Source: an uncultured Mediterranea sp.
Lineage (GTDB): Bacteria; Bacteroidota; Bacteroidia; Bacteroidales; Bacteroidaceae
Reading direction: 5' to 3'
DNA length: 64,000 nt
Assembly: GCF_902493215.1 (NCBI RefSeq)
Contig: NZ_CABUOL010000002.1
Location: forward strand, 235,465 to 299,464
A program made the translations under genes and the position numbers. This document shows, in pieces, positions 27,164 to 38,333 of the stretch (position 1 is its first letter; the number at the start of each line of letters is the position of its first letter). The notes under the pieces are model-generated. The model had not been told where the DNA came from and did no database searches. It saw only the letters and a program-made list of their open reading frames with translations.

Positions 27164-28954
27164 TTACCTTTCTTTCGCCAGTGTAAATACAAATTCCAAT
27201 CCGCCTCCCTGACTGTTCTTGGCAGAGATTGTTCCGCCATGAATCAGTACGGCATTTTTGACGATGGCAAGTCCCAGGCCTGTACCCCCCAGTTTGCGCG
27301 AACGTCCTTTGTCTACACGGTAGAACCGTTCGAAAAGTCGGTTCAGATGTTCGGGTGACACTCCGACGCCTGTATCGGCAAAACTGAAATAATAGAAGTT
27401 TTCATCTTCACGGAAACAGCTGATGTGTATGTGGATATGCGAACCGGCGTATGCGATGGCATTGTCCATCAGGTTGCGGAAGATGGAGTAGAGCAGCGAG
27501 TAGTTACCGCGGAGCAGGATGTGGGGTTTCAGGGAGTTGACGACGGTGATGTCTTTTTCTTCCAGTTCGAGCGCCACTTCGTTGACAATGTTTCCCACCA
27601 GCAGGCTGACGTCCACTTTCTCCATGTCGATGAGGTTGGCTGCCTCGTCCATGCGGGTCAGTACGGAGATGTCTCGCAGGAGGCGCGTCAGCCGGTTACT
27701 TTGGGCGTAACACCGTTCCAGGAAAATCTGCATTTTGTCCTGAGGCAGATCCTGCGTGCTGAGGATGGTTTCCAGATAACCTTGTATGCTGCTGACGGGT
27801 GTCTTCAGTTCGTGGGCTATGTTTTGGGTGAGCTGACGCTTCAGGCGTATCTGCTCTTCTTCCTGCGTGATGTCGTTGATGGAAATTTCAAAACTCAGGT
27901 CCTGGAAGATGATACATTCCACAATGAAGATGCGTCCGTTCTTATTGATGGTCAGCGACATTCTTTTCTCTTCCTTTCCCAGCGGGCTGCGTTGGGCTTT
28001 GCCGATGAAGTCGGTGATTTTCTGGAATTCGCAGACAGCGAAAATCTCTTCGGTCGTTTCCAGGTTGGAGTCTGAAATCAGGTTGCTGTATTGGATAAAC
28101 AGGTTGTTGACCAGTATCTCTTTTTTGTCTTTGGTAAATACGCCCAGACCCTCGCGCGACGTCTGGAGGTGTGTGATGAGTTTCTCGCGTTCGATGTAGA
28201 GCGCTTCCTTCGTTTCACGCAGGCGGCGGTAAATCTGGATGATGTGCTGCGATATTTCGCCCAACTCGTTATGCGGGAAGGCCGATTGCAAGTCTGTCTC
28301 AATGGGCTCGTTCTTGTCGGCACGTTTGGCAAACTGGCGCAGTTTGGTGATGGCTGTTCCCAGGCGTGAGGTAAAGTGATAGTAGATGAATATCAGTACC
28401 AGTGTGACGGCCAGTGTGAACCACAGGTAATGGCGGTCGGCGGCCAGGTGGTTGACGAGGTCGATGTCGTAAGGCAGTGCCGAGCGGATGATATAGGAAC
28501 CGAAGTCGGTGGCCGAATAGAAGTAGGGTACTCCCGTAGTTTCCGACGTGCGGCGCACGTCATGCCCTTTTCGCTGCTTCAGGGCCTGCTGTACTTCCGG
28601 CCTGTTCTGATGGTTGCCGGGTTTGAAGTTCTGTTCGTAGCTGTCATACAAGACGGTGCCTTGCGGGCTGATGATGGTGACACGCAGGTCTTTGGCCCGA
28701 CTTTGGCGGATATGGGTGTTGAGTACAGTATCCCAGAGGCTGTCGGGTGTTTCCACCAGCCGGTAATACAGGTCTTCGTTGAAATCCTGCAGTTGCAGGT
28801 CGAGCAGTTCTATCTTGTACTCTTTTTCCCGCTGGTACTGGTAGAGGGTAACACTTCCGGAGAAAAGCAGGAACAGCAGGAAAACGGAGAGAAACAGTTT
28901 CCGGCTGAATGAAAGGAAATGCCGGTTTTCACTCGGCTTCGAAGCAGTATCCAT
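27164..28954 (-). CDS. Sensor histidine kinase (PhoR-like)
   Basis: Inner-membrane sensor, 596 residues. One membrane segment is near residues 18-40 and a second near 178-200, flanking a periplasmic sensor of about 135 residues. A HAMP-like/PAS-like region follows. The HisKA site is His381 (NIAHELKTPVSS), and the ATPase domain has N-box NAIAYA, DTGVGV and GGTGLGLAI. Its start overlaps the end of the response-regulator gene by 26 bp, which indicates coupled translation. The signal sensed is unknown. Confidence 0.92.
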   Translation of the reverse strand: MDTASKPSENRHFLSFSRKLFLSVFLLFLLFSGSVTLYQYQREKEYKIELLDLQLQDFNEDLYYRLVETPDSLWDTVLNTHIRQSRAKDLRVTIISPQGTVLYDSYEQNFKPGNHQNRPEVQQALKQRKGHDVRRTSETTGVPYFYSATDFGSYIIRSALPYDIDLVNHLAADRHYLWFTLAVTLVLIFIYYHFTSRLGTAITKLRQFAKRADKNEPIETDLQSAFPHNELGEISQHIIQIYRRLRETKEALYIEREKLITHLQTSREGLGVFTKDKKEILVNNLFIQYSNLISDSNLETTEEIFAVCEFQKITDFIGKAQRSPLGKEEKRMSLTINKNGRIFIVECIIFQDLSFEISINDITQEEEQIRLKRQLTQNIAHELKTPVSSIQGYLETILSTQDLPQDKMQIFLERCYAQSNRLTRLLRDISVLTRMDEAANLIDMEKVDVSLLVGNIVNEVALELEEKDITVVNSLKPHILLRGNYSLLYSIFRNLMDNAIAYAGSHIHIHISCFREDENFYYFSFADTGVGVSPEHLNRLFERFYRVDKGRSRKLGGTGLGLAIVKNAVLIHGGTISAKNSQGGGLEFVFTLAKER

Positions 28955-29618
28955 ATCCCAGACGTGTTACAATGCATTTACCATAATCACCTATTTTCTT
29001 GCGCAGGCGTGTGATGTTCACGTCGATGGTACGGTCCAGTACGTATACTTCGTCGCTCCACACTTTGTTCAGGATGTCTTCGCGCGAAAATACACGTCCT
29101 TTGTTCTGGAGCAGCAGGAGCAATATCTCGAATTCCTTCTTGGTCAGCGGGGCTTCTTCGCCGTCGATGCATACTTTCTTTTTGACTATGTCCAGCACCA
29201 GCGATTTATAGACCAGCTGTTCGGGCATGCGTCCGCTTTCTGCTGAAGTGGTCCGGCGGAGCACTGCTTTTACGCGGGCGGTCACTTCGCGCAGGGAGAA
29301 GGGTTTCGATATATAGTCGTCGGCTCCCAGGTTGAAGCCTGTAACGGTATCGTTTTCCGTGTCTTTGGCAGTGATGAAGATGATGGGGATTTGGGCCGTC
29401 TTCTTGTCCTGTTTCAGCATGCGGGCCATCTTGAAGCCGGAGATTTCGCCCATCATCACATCCAGCAGCAACAGGTTGTAACGGCTGATGTCCATTTGCA
29501 GGGCTTCTTCGGCTGAGTTTGCCGTATCCACTTCATAACCTTCGTTCTCGAGGTTGAACTTCAAGATCTCGCACAAGTCTTCTTCGTCGTCGACGACCAA
29601 TATCCGGTAGTTGTTCAT
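28929..29618 (-). CDS. OmpR/PhoB-family response regulator
   Basis: 229 residues. The receiver domain (1-120) has acid pocket Asp10-Asp11, phospho-acceptor Asp53 (LLLLDVMMG) and the conserved Lys in YISKPFS. The C-terminal winged helix (about 130-229) carries LTKKEFEILLLL and RTIDVNITRLRKKIG, typical of OmpR/PhoB proteins. It is the first gene of the pair with the overlapping kinase. Confidence 0.94.
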   Translation of the reverse strand: MNNYRILVVDDEEDLCEILKFNLENEGYEVDTANSAEEALQMDISRYNLLLLDVMMGEISGFKMARMLKQDKKTAQIPIIFITAKDTENDTVTGFNLGADDYISKPFSLREVTARVKAVLRRTTSAESGRMPEQLVYKSLVLDIVKKKVCIDGEEAPLTKKEFEILLLLLQNKGRVFSREDILNKVWSDEVYVLDRTIDVNITRLRKKIGDYGKCIVTRLGYGYCFEAE

Positions 29619-29651
29619 CTCTTCTTCAGTTTAAGTAAGGTAATGGTTTTA

Positions 29652-29685
29652 CAAAAATATGTTTTTATTCTTTTGTTGCGGCAAA
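29652..29685 (-). promoter_or_regulatory. Possible promoter for the two-component operon
   Basis: Minus-strand TATTTTTG (29659-29652) with a TTTG at 29685-29682. The 22-nt spacing is longer than usual, so this is tentative. Confidence 0.4.
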
Positions 29686-29831
29686 GTTGAGGCATTTTTA
29701 TTACGGAAACATGAAACAGATGTTACATTCCTGTTACAGGGATTTCGGAATGCCGGATAATTGAATATGTATCATGCCCGGTCAGAAGTCGTAAGTACCG
29801 CCTTGGCTTATGCAGGTTTCAATCATCCTTT

Positions 29832-29941
29832 GCACAAGATGCCATCTTGTGTTGCGTAAGATGGCATCTTGTGTTGCATGAGATGGCATCTTGTGCAGTA
29901 TGAGATGGCATCTTGTGCATCGCAAGATTTCATCTTATGTA
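29832..29941. repeat. 22-bp palindrome array, type 3
   Basis: Five exact-length 22-bp units (29832-29853, 29854-29875, 29876-29897, 29898-29919, 29920-29941) around AAGATG-GCATCTT-type palindromes. The middle three are nearly identical; the outer two are diverged. It lies in the 550-bp gap between two divergent transcription units and is unrelated in sequence to the other arrays. Confidence 0.88.
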
Positions 29942-30031
29942 TTTGATGGTAGGGCCTTTCAGGTTTCGTCTTGCTGTCTTTGTCTGATGAGGACAGGTCT
30001 CAGCAAAATAATCAAGCTAGCTCGTTTTATT

Positions 30032-30058
30032 TCTCCTCTCGCCTTTCACTATCTTTTC
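30032..30058 (+). repeat. Decayed duplicate of the downstream promoter
   Basis: These 27 bp match 30115-30141 at 25 positions. The -7 element here reads TATCTTTT instead of TATCTTTG, and no TTTG sits 19 nt upstream. The copies start 83 bp apart. It is probably a duplication whose upstream copy has lost, or changed, its promoter function. Confidence 0.7.
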
Positions 30059-30110
30059 ATAAAATAAGAGTCGTCTCGTGATAAAAAATATCTGAAACAA
30101 GTTTCAATAT

Positions 30111-30141
30111 TTTGTTCTCCTCTCACCTTTCACTATCTTTG
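30111..30141 (+). promoter_or_regulatory. Consensus promoter for the 30168 gene
   Basis: TTTG (30111-30114), exactly 19 nt, then TATCTTTG (30134-30141): an exact Bacteroides -33/-7 promoter. The predicted leader is about 20 nt. Confidence 0.75.
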
Positions 30142-30167
30142 TTTGGAATAAAGCAGAGATTGTTGTT

Positions 30168-31379
30168 ATGAAAAAAAATATTCGCATCAATTGGCGCCGG
30201 TTGGCTTCGGGCCGGTGGCGTCTGGCATTGCCGCTTGGGGTGGTGATTGTAGTGGCGGTGGTCGCGTTTTGGCTGAACGGCATTCCCTTCCGTTCGGGAT
30301 TCGAGATAGCCGACGATTTGGGAGGAAACATCTTTCCGTCGAGCATCCTCTCCGTGGCTACTACCGATGCGCAGGTCATTGTGCCTTCCGACTCCGTGTA
30401 TGTGGGTAACCCGAAGTCGTGCATTGCGGTCCGCCTGCGTTCGGGGCGCAGTTACACGCGTGTCCGTATCGAGGTGGCCGAGACACCGTTCTTCTCCCGT
30501 TCGGTGTCCGAGTTTGTGTTGCCCCGTCCGCGTACCGAGTACATTATCTATCCTGATATCATCTGGAACTACGAGGCCTTAAAGGCCAACGAGCAGGCCG
30601 AGCCAATCAGTGTGGCCGTCACGGTGGAGGTGAACGGCAAGGCGTTGGGGCAGAAGGTACGTACCTTCTCCGTGCGAAGCATCAACGAGTGTTTGTTGGG
30701 TTACGTCACCAACGGTACCAAGTTTCATGATACGGGCATTTTCTTTGCCGCCTACGTCAACGAGGAAAATCCGATGATAGACCGTCTGCTCCGCGAGGCG
30801 CTCAACACGCGCATCGTCAACCGCTTTCTGGGCTATCAGGGCGGGAAGGCGGAGGCGGTGGACAAGCAGGTGTATGCCTTGTGGAACGTATTGCAGAAGC
30901 GAAACTTCCGCTACAGCTCGGTGTCGAATACCAGTCTTTCGAGCAACATTGTCTTTTCCCAGCGGGTACGTACGTTCGACGATGCGCTGGAGTCGTCGCA
31001 GATCAATTGCGTGGACGGCAGCGTCTTGTTCGCTTCCCTGTTGCGTGCCATCAACATCGAGCCTATACTGGTGCGCATACCCGGCCACATGTTTGTAGGC
31101 TACTACACCGACAGCCAGCACAAGGACATGAACTTTCTCGAGACGACGATGATAGGCGATGTCGACCTGGACGATTTCTTCCCCGACGAGCAGCTGGACT
31201 CCACGATGGTGGGCAAGTCGCAGAACCAGATGTCGCGCATCACGTTCGACAAGTCGAAGGAGTATGCCAACAAGAAGTACCGCCAGCACGAGGAGGGCAT
31301 CCACTCGGGCAAGCTGAACTACATGTTCCTGGAAATATCGAAGGAAGTGCGCAGGAAGATACAGCCCATCGGCAAATAA
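30168..31379 (+). CDS. Membrane-anchored transglutaminase-like protein
   Basis: 403 residues. One N-terminal membrane anchor (about 17-36) follows an Arg-rich start, so the body is probably periplasmic. A transglutaminase-like core is visible: Cys281 in INCVDGSVLFASLLR, His307 in PGHMFVGYY, and an acidic third position shortly after (NFLETTMIGD). Such proteins may be cysteine proteases or amidases rather than true cross-linking enzymes. The region between residues 60 and 160 looks like a beta-sandwich. No partner gene indicates a substrate. Confidence 0.75.
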   Translation: MKKNIRINWRRLASGRWRLALPLGVVIVVAVVAFWLNGIPFRSGFEIADDLGGNIFPSSILSVATTDAQVIVPSDSVYVGNPKSCIAVRLRSGRSYTRVRIEVAETPFFSRSVSEFVLPRPRTEYIIYPDIIWNYEALKANEQAEPISVAVTVEVNGKALGQKVRTFSVRSINECLLGYVTNGTKFHDTGIFFAAYVNEENPMIDRLLREALNTRIVNRFLGYQGGKAEAVDKQVYALWNVLQKRNFRYSSVSNTSLSSNIVFSQRVRTFDDALESSQINCVDGSVLFASLLRAINIEPILVRIPGHMFVGYYTDSQHKDMNFLETTMIGDVDLDDFFPDEQLDSTMVGKSQNQMSRITFDKSKEYANKKYRQHEEGIHSGKLNYMFLEISKEVRRKIQPIGK

Positions 31380-31401
31380 GGCTTGTTTTTGTACCTGCCG
31401 C

Positions 31402-31432
31402 TTGCAAATCATCGCTGGGAGTGTTACCTTTG
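31402..31432 (+). promoter_or_regulatory. Promoter for the 31457 gene
   Basis: TTG (31402-31404), 20 nt, then TACCTTTG (31425-31432). The predicted start lies about 18 nt before the ATG. Confidence 0.6.
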
Positions 31433-31456
31433 CGAAGTTAAGTCAGAGTCAACGAT

Positions 31457-32263
31457 ATGGAATCATTCAAGAAGTATATTTCTCCGGGTGCGTGGTTTTC
31501 CATGGAATACCCGGCCGTGTGGAGCGAATTCGAAGACAGCGAAGGCTCGTTCCTGTTCTACAATCCCGACGAGTGGACGGGTAATTTCCGCATTTCGGCC
31601 TATCGGGGCAATACGGCTGATTACGGGCGCGAGTCCGTACGGCAGGAGCTGAAGGAGAACGCTTCGGCTGTACGGGTACGTGTGGGTGCACTGGATTGTG
31701 CCTATAGCAAGGAGATGTTCGAGGAAGGCGGCGAATACTATACGTCGCACATCTGGATTGCGGGTGTGGACGATGTGGCCTTTGAGTGCTCGTTCACCGT
31801 GCGCAAGGGTGAATCCGTGGCCGAGGCCGAGCGGGTGATTGCTTCCCTGCAGGTGCGCAAGCCGGGTGTGAAATATCCTGCCGAGCTCATCCCCGTCCGT
31901 CTTTCCGAAATCTATCAGATAGACGAAGCCTACGAATGGGTGGAGAAGACGGTGAAAGACCTGCTGAAGAAGGACTTCCAGGGTGTGGAAGAAGACGTGG
32001 AAAGCATGCAGCAGGTGGTGGACCGTGGCGTGATAGGACCCAAGAAGAAAGACCAGTGGCTGGCACTGGGCATCACCCTCTGCGTCATCATGGCCAACGA
32101 AGTGGACGGGATGGAGTGGCGTACGCTGATAGACGGCAACCGCGAGGCCCCCGTATTGCTCAACACTGCTACCGGCCAGTGGACAGACCCCATGAAGCTG
32201 GTGTGGAGCAAGGTGAAGGCCGGCGAGAAGGTCAACCTGGCGGAAGCCTATTGCAATGCTTGA
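31457..32263 (+). CDS. DUF3805/DUF3806-domain protein
   Basis: 268 residues without a signal peptide, so probably cytoplasmic. The N-terminal half (about 1-135) is DUF3805-like (FSMEYPAVWSEFEDSEGSF). The C-terminal part (about 180-260) is DUF3806-like (DQWLALGITLCVIMANEVDGMEWRT). The function of both families is unknown. Domain names are from pattern memory. An AT-rich repeat separates it from the ABC-F gene. Confidence 0.7.
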   Translation: MESFKKYISPGAWFSMEYPAVWSEFEDSEGSFLFYNPDEWTGNFRISAYRGNTADYGRESVRQELKENASAVRVRVGALDCAYSKEMFEEGGEYYTSHIWIAGVDDVAFECSFTVRKGESVAEAERVIASLQVRKPGVKYPAELIPVRLSEIYQIDEAYEWVEKTVKDLLKKDFQGVEEDVESMQQVVDRGVIGPKKKDQWLALGITLCVIMANEVDGMEWRTLIDGNREAPVLLNTATGQWTDPMKLVWSKVKAGEKVNLAEAYCNA

Positions 32264-32304
32264 TTAATTCTTCATTATTAATTCTTCATTCTTCATTTAA
32301 ATTA
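32264..32304. repeat. AT-rich intergenic repeat
   Basis: Repeated TTAATTCTTCATT-type units fill the gap between the DUF3805 gene and the ABC-F start. They are related in style to the GAGAATTGA repeats at 35726-35762 and 63760-63849. Confidence 0.55.
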
Positions 32305-34182
<1,878 letters not shown>

Positions 34183-34200
34183 ATAAGAACACCTACTGAA

Positions 34201-35073
34201 ATGAACACGCCTATGACACCGATAAACGATCTTTGCGAGGCTGCCACCTCGAACTACCACAGCCATTCCCTCTATTGCGACGGCCGTGCCGGCATGGAGG
34301 ACTTCGTTCGCTTTGCCCTGAGCAGCGGATTCACGTCCTATGGCTTTTCCTCGCACGCCCCGCTGCCATTCCCCACGGCTTGGACCATGGAGTGGGACCG
34401 CATGGACGACTACGTGGCCGAGTTCCGCCGCCTCAAGGAGAAGTATGCCGGGCGCATCGAGCTGTACCTCGGGCTGGAGATTGATTACCTGAACGAGGAG
34501 AGCCATCCCGCCATCGAACGTTTCCGCCGCCTGCCACTGGACTATCGCATTGGTTCTGTCCACCTGCTCTACGACGACGAAGGCCGCGTGGTAGACGCCG
34601 ACCTCTCCGCCGAGAAGTTCCGACAGATGGTCGAGAAGCATTTTCAGGGCGATGTGGAGCGGGTGGTGCGCCTCTACTACGAGCGTTCGCGACGCATGGT
34701 GGAGCTGGGCGGCTTCGACATTGTGGGCCATGCAGACAAGATTCATTACAACGCCGCCTATTGCCGTCCCGGCATTCTGGAAGAGCCGTGGTACGACCGC
34801 CTGGTGCGCGACTATTTCGCCGAGATTGCCCGCCGTGGCTATCAGGTGGAAATCAATACGAAGGCCTGGTCCGAGCTGGGCACCTTCTATCCCGACGAAC
34901 GCTACTTCCCGTTGCTCCGTGAGCTGGGCATCCGTGTACAGGTGAACAGCGACGCCCACTATCCCGAGCGCATCGCCAGCGGTATGGCTGAGGCTTACCG
35001 GGCCCTGCGCCGCGCAGGCTTCACGTCCGTCATGCGGCTTCGGGGCGGACAGTGGACTGAGATTCCCTTTTAG
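34201..35073 (+). CDS. PHP-domain phosphatase, histidinol-phosphatase type
   Basis: Polymerase-and-histidinol-phosphatase fold, 290 residues. Metal ligands are in YHSHSLYCDG, SSHAPLPF, GLEIDY, GSVHLL, GHADKI and NSDAH, all in family order. The likely activity is histidinol phosphate hydrolysis (HisK type), but other phosphoesters are possible because no his gene is adjacent. ATG 34213 is an alternative start. It lies 18 bp after the ABC-F gene, probably the same operon. Confidence 0.88.
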   Translation: MNTPMTPINDLCEAATSNYHSHSLYCDGRAGMEDFVRFALSSGFTSYGFSSHAPLPFPTAWTMEWDRMDDYVAEFRRLKEKYAGRIELYLGLEIDYLNEESHPAIERFRRLPLDYRIGSVHLLYDDEGRVVDADLSAEKFRQMVEKHFQGDVERVVRLYYERSRRMVELGGFDIVGHADKIHYNAAYCRPGILEEPWYDRLVRDYFAEIARRGYQVEINTKAWSELGTFYPDERYFPLLRELGIRVQVNSDAHYPERIASGMAEAYRALRRAGFTSVMRLRGGQWTEIPF

Positions 35074-35099
35074 ACAGGCAGTGCCGTTTGTTTCTCCGC

Positions 35100-35234
35100 G
35101 CAGTAACTGGAGTTCCCCTGCGCGGAAACACCAGTTCCCCTACTAGGAAACTGGAGTTCCCATAGGCGGAAACGCTCGTTCCCATAGGCAGGAAACAACC
35201 GTTCCCCTGCAAGGAAACGGATGCTTCCTTGGCA
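35100..35234. repeat. 22-23-bp palindrome array, type 4
   Basis: Six units of 22-24 bp with core GGAAAC-nnnn-GTTCCC; clear units begin at 35124, 35146, 35168, 35191 and 35213, with degenerate units before and after. It lies between the convergent PHP gene and thioredoxin gene. The sequence is unrelated to the other arrays but the period is the same. Confidence 0.85.
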
Positions 35235-35308
35235 GGGGAACGGATGGATGATTGCAGCTTGTCGGCCCGATGCTGCTATGTTGTGGCATTTTCAGTGCCG
35301 GTTGCCGG

Positions 35309-35725
35309 TCATTTCTTCAGCAGAAACTCGTCGATAGCCTTCTTGTACGTGGCCTTGTCGGCTGCTCCGGTCATCAGTTGCGGCTGCTCCTTCATGGGAA
35401 TAAGCACGAACAGTGGGATGCTGGTGGCATTGAACAGGGCGGCAAGCTCCTTTTCCTTGTCCACGTTTACCTTATAGATAGTAATCTTTCCGGCATATTC
35501 CTTGGCCAGTTCCTTCATGATGGGAGCCACCCTGCGGCAGGGCCCGCACCAGTCGGCATAGAGGTCGATGATGGCGGGTTTGTCTCCCTTGTATTTCCAC
35601 TCCTTGCTGTTCTCGTAATCGAACACCTTGTCGATGAACATTGCCTTGTCCATCACAATCACCTCCTGGGCATGCCCGAGGAGGGCGGCGGCCACGAGGG
35701 CCAGGGTAAGCAATAACTTCTTCAT
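35309..35725 (-). CDS. Secreted thioredoxin-fold protein
   Basis: 138 residues with a signal peptide ending in GHAQ (residue 20) and the redox site W59-CGPC. It is probably a periplasmic disulfide reductase or isomerase. The cis-Pro is in TSIPLF. It sits downstream of cytoplasmic thioredoxin across a short AT-rich repeat. Confidence 0.9.
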   Translation of the reverse strand: MKKLLLTLALVAAALLGHAQEVIVMDKAMFIDKVFDYENSKEWKYKGDKPAIIDLYADWCGPCRRVAPIMKELAKEYAGKITIYKVNVDKEKELAALFNATSIPLFVLIPMKEQPQLMTGAADKATYKKAIDEFLLKK

Positions 35726-35762
35726 AATAATGGAGAATTGAAAATTGATAATGGATAATTAA
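35726..35762. repeat. AT-rich GAGAATTGAAAATTGA-type repeat
   Basis: AATGGAGAATTGAAAATTGATAATGGATAATT-type sequence between two thioredoxin genes. The same unit appears, as an inverted pair, inside the VirE-like coding sequence at 63760-63849. Confidence 0.7.
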
Positions 35763-35766
35763 TACC

Positions 35767-36066
35767 TCATGCCTGGCTCTCGATGAGTTCTACCAGCTCG
35801 TTGCTCTGCACCACGCCCGACTGCCGCCACACCTGCTTTCCGCCCTTGAAGAGCATCAGCGTGGGGACGGCCTGAATCTGGTATTTCATGGCCAGCGCCT
35901 GCTGTTCGTCCACGTCTATCTTGACGATGCGTGCCTTGTTGCCCACGCGTGCCTTGACGTTTTCCAGTATGGGGTGCATCATCTTGCAGGGGCCGCACCA
36001 CGTGGCATAGAAGTCCACCAGTACGGGCTCTGCGGTGTTGTTGATCAGTTCTTCAAATTTTTCCAT
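35767..36066 (-). CDS. trxA: Thioredoxin
   Basis: Cytoplasmic disulfide reductase, 99 residues from ATG 36066, with the active site ATWCGPC (Cys24, Cys27) and cis-Pro in AVPTLMLFKGG. The frame is open to 36108, but the extra 14 residues are not part of the fold. The final stop abuts the 35726 repeat. Confidence 0.92.
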   Translation of the reverse strand: MEKFEELINNTAEPVLVDFYATWCGPCKMMHPILENVKARVGNKARIVKIDVDEQQALAMKYQIQAVPTLMLFKGGKQVWRQSGVVQSNELVELIESQA

Positions 36067-36126
36067 AATGATAATCCTGTTAGTTGTTGATGATGTATCT
36101 ACTAACAAACGTTGCGTCGTTTTGGT

Positions 36127-38289
36127 TCACTCCACGATGCTCAGCTCGTCGATGAGGTGCTTGGCACCGGCATACTTCTCGATGATGAAGAGCGTGTAGC
36201 GGATGTCCACGCAGGCGGCGCGCTGCGACGAGGGGCGGAAGGCGATGTCGCCCGTCAGGCCTTCGTAGTTGCGGTCGAAGCCGGTGCCGATGAGTTCTCC
36301 CTTGGCGTTGAACACGGGGCTGCCCGAGTTTCCGCCGGTGTTATCCGTGTCCACGATGAAGCACACGGGCATCCGTCCGTCCTCGAGGGCATAGCGGCCG
36401 AAGTCCTTCGCCTGCCAGAGCTGCTTCAGCTTGTCGGGCACTACGAACTCCCAGTTCGTCGGGTCTTCCTTCTGCATCACGCCGTCCAGTGTCGTCTGGT
36501 AGTCGTACACCATTCCGTCGGCGGGTTCGTAGGAGGCCACCTTGCCGTAGGTGAGGCGCAGGGTGGAGTTGGCATCGGGATAGATGGGCTGGCCGTTGGC
36601 CTGGCGCAGGTCCATCATGCCCTTGACCCACGTCTTGTGGGCGGCGTTGTAGTCGCGGTTGGCGTCCATCATGGCGATGGCTGTCTGCAACAGGCCGTCG
36701 GTGATGGAGTACTTGAAGAGCACCATCCAGTCGCTGGTCAGCCGGTAGAGCTTGGGCTTGCTGATGAACTTGTCGAAGTTCTCGCGGCTGCCGAAGATGG
36801 AGTATTCGAAGCAGGCGTCGATGAAGGCGTCCGTATCGCCCTTGAAGCGCTTGTCGATGACCTTGAAGATACCGATGCGCTGGTCGGCGGGGATGTACTT
36901 GGCATACGTGCGTAGCATCTCCTTGCCCACGAGCTTCTCCACCTCGGGATAGGGGACGGAGGCGAAGTAGCGGTCGGCCGCCTGGCGCAGGGTGTCTGTG
37001 GCAGCCTGGATGGCTGCCTTGTCCTTGCTCTTGAGGGCGGTGGCGAGGGCGGCGGTATTGGGGATGCGCATGAAGTCGAGTGCCGTGACCAGTGCCTCCT
37101 GGATGGCCTGCTGGTGGTAGAGGGCAGGGCGGCGCTTCTGCACGATGGCGCGGATACGGTCGAAGGCAGCCTGATAGGTCGTGTCGCCCAGCTCGCGTCC
37201 GCGTTGCAGCAGGGCTTCCTGCTGGGCACGCTTGGTGTCGAGCACGTGGAGGCGCACGAGGCCTTCGTTCATGCCGATGGCGTTCTTCCAGTAGTTGGCG
37301 CTGGAGGCGTACTTGCTGGCGTAGTGGATGCGCACGGCGTCATCCTTGAGCATCTGCTCCATGAGGACACGCTGGCGGGCGTCGCGCACGTGGTGGCGCA
37401 TGAAGTTGGTAGTCTGCATCCGCTCCTCCACCTCGTCGGCTATCATGTAGCGCCAGTTGCGGCCGGGGAAGCCCATGACGAAGGCAAAGTCGCCCTCCTT
37501 GTAGCCGCGGAGGCTGATGTTGAGGTGCTTTTTCACGCGCAGGGGCACGTTGTCCGCGCTGTAGGCGGCTGGGCGTCCGTCGCGGTCGGCGTAGATGCGG
37601 AAGATGGAGAAGTCGCCCGTGTGGCGGGGCCACATCCAGTTGTCTGTGTCGGCGCCGAACTTGCCGATGCTCGACGGCGGCGCACCCACCATGCGGATGT
37701 CACTGTATTCGGTCTTCACGAAGAGGTAGTAGCGGTTGCCGCCGTAGAAGGTCTTCAGCTCGGCCTTTTCGCCGATGCCCAGGGTGATGTTCTGCTCCTG
37801 GAGGAAGCGGGCGCACACCTGAGTCAGGTACTTGGGCGAGAGGTAGTTGGTGCCCTGCGGGTCGGGATCCTTGGCCAGCTGCTGCTGTACGTAGTCCGTC
37901 ACGTCGAGGATGCGGTCGATGAAGGTCACGGTAAGCCCCTTGCACGGCAGCTCCTCCTGCCGGCTCATGGCCCAGAAGCCGTCCGTCAGGTAGTCGTGCT
38001 CCACGCTCGAGTGCTGCTGGATGGCACCGTAGCCGCAGTGGTGGTTGGTGAGCACCAGGCCTTCGGCCGAGATGACCTCGCCCGTGCAGCCTCCGCCGAA
38101 GTGTACGACGGCGTCCTTCAGGGCGATGCCTTCGGGGTTGTAGATGGAGTCGGCCGGCAGCAGCAGCCCCAGTTCCTGCATGGCGGCCTCGTTCTGCCGC
38201 TTCAGGTCGGTCAGCATCCACATGCCTTCGTCGGCCAGCGCGGGGAGTGTCAGGGCAGACAGGGCTGCCGCAAATAGAAGTTTGTTCAT
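36127..38289 (-). CDS. S46 dipeptidyl peptidase, DPP11 type (Asp/Glu-specific)
   Basis: Periplasmic serine exopeptidase that releases N-terminal dipeptides. From ATG 38289 it has 720 residues and a signal peptide ending in ALA, followed by DEGMW. Catalytic His lies in TNHHCGY and catalytic Ser is residue 655 in GGNSGSPV. Residue 673, 18 after the Ser, is Arg (GFDRN). In characterised S46 enzymes Arg at this position gives acidic P1 specificity (DPP11) and Gly gives DPP7. A DPP7-type paralogue lies 118 bp upstream on the same strand. Confidence 0.9.
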   Translation of the reverse strand: MNKLLFAAALSALTLPALADEGMWMLTDLKRQNEAAMQELGLLLPADSIYNPEGIALKDAVVHFGGGCTGEVISAEGLVLTNHHCGYGAIQQHSSVEHDYLTDGFWAMSRQEELPCKGLTVTFIDRILDVTDYVQQQLAKDPDPQGTNYLSPKYLTQVCARFLQEQNITLGIGEKAELKTFYGGNRYYLFVKTEYSDIRMVGAPPSSIGKFGADTDNWMWPRHTGDFSIFRIYADRDGRPAAYSADNVPLRVKKHLNISLRGYKEGDFAFVMGFPGRNWRYMIADEVEERMQTTNFMRHHVRDARQRVLMEQMLKDDAVRIHYASKYASSANYWKNAIGMNEGLVRLHVLDTKRAQQEALLQRGRELGDTTYQAAFDRIRAIVQKRRPALYHQQAIQEALVTALDFMRIPNTAALATALKSKDKAAIQAATDTLRQAADRYFASVPYPEVEKLVGKEMLRTYAKYIPADQRIGIFKVIDKRFKGDTDAFIDACFEYSIFGSRENFDKFISKPKLYRLTSDWMVLFKYSITDGLLQTAIAMMDANRDYNAAHKTWVKGMMDLRQANGQPIYPDANSTLRLTYGKVASYEPADGMVYDYQTTLDGVMQKEDPTNWEFVVPDKLKQLWQAKDFGRYALEDGRMPVCFIVDTDNTGGNSGSPVFNAKGELIGTGFDRNYEGLTGDIAFRPSSQRAACVDIRYTLFIIEKYAGAKHLIDELSIVE

Positions 38290-38333
38290 CATAATGTAGA
38301 ATCAGGGATATATAAGTGAATTGGTATAAATGA

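Noticed and set aside
29832..29941. CRISPR array
   Set aside because: The 22-bp period leaves no room for 30-bp spacers, the units are palindromic and nearly identical, and no cas gene is present.
31936..32304. N-terminal extension of the ABC-F protein
   Set aside because: It overlaps the DUF3805 gene in another frame and includes the AT-rich repeat; the ABC-F domain starts at the ATG 32305.
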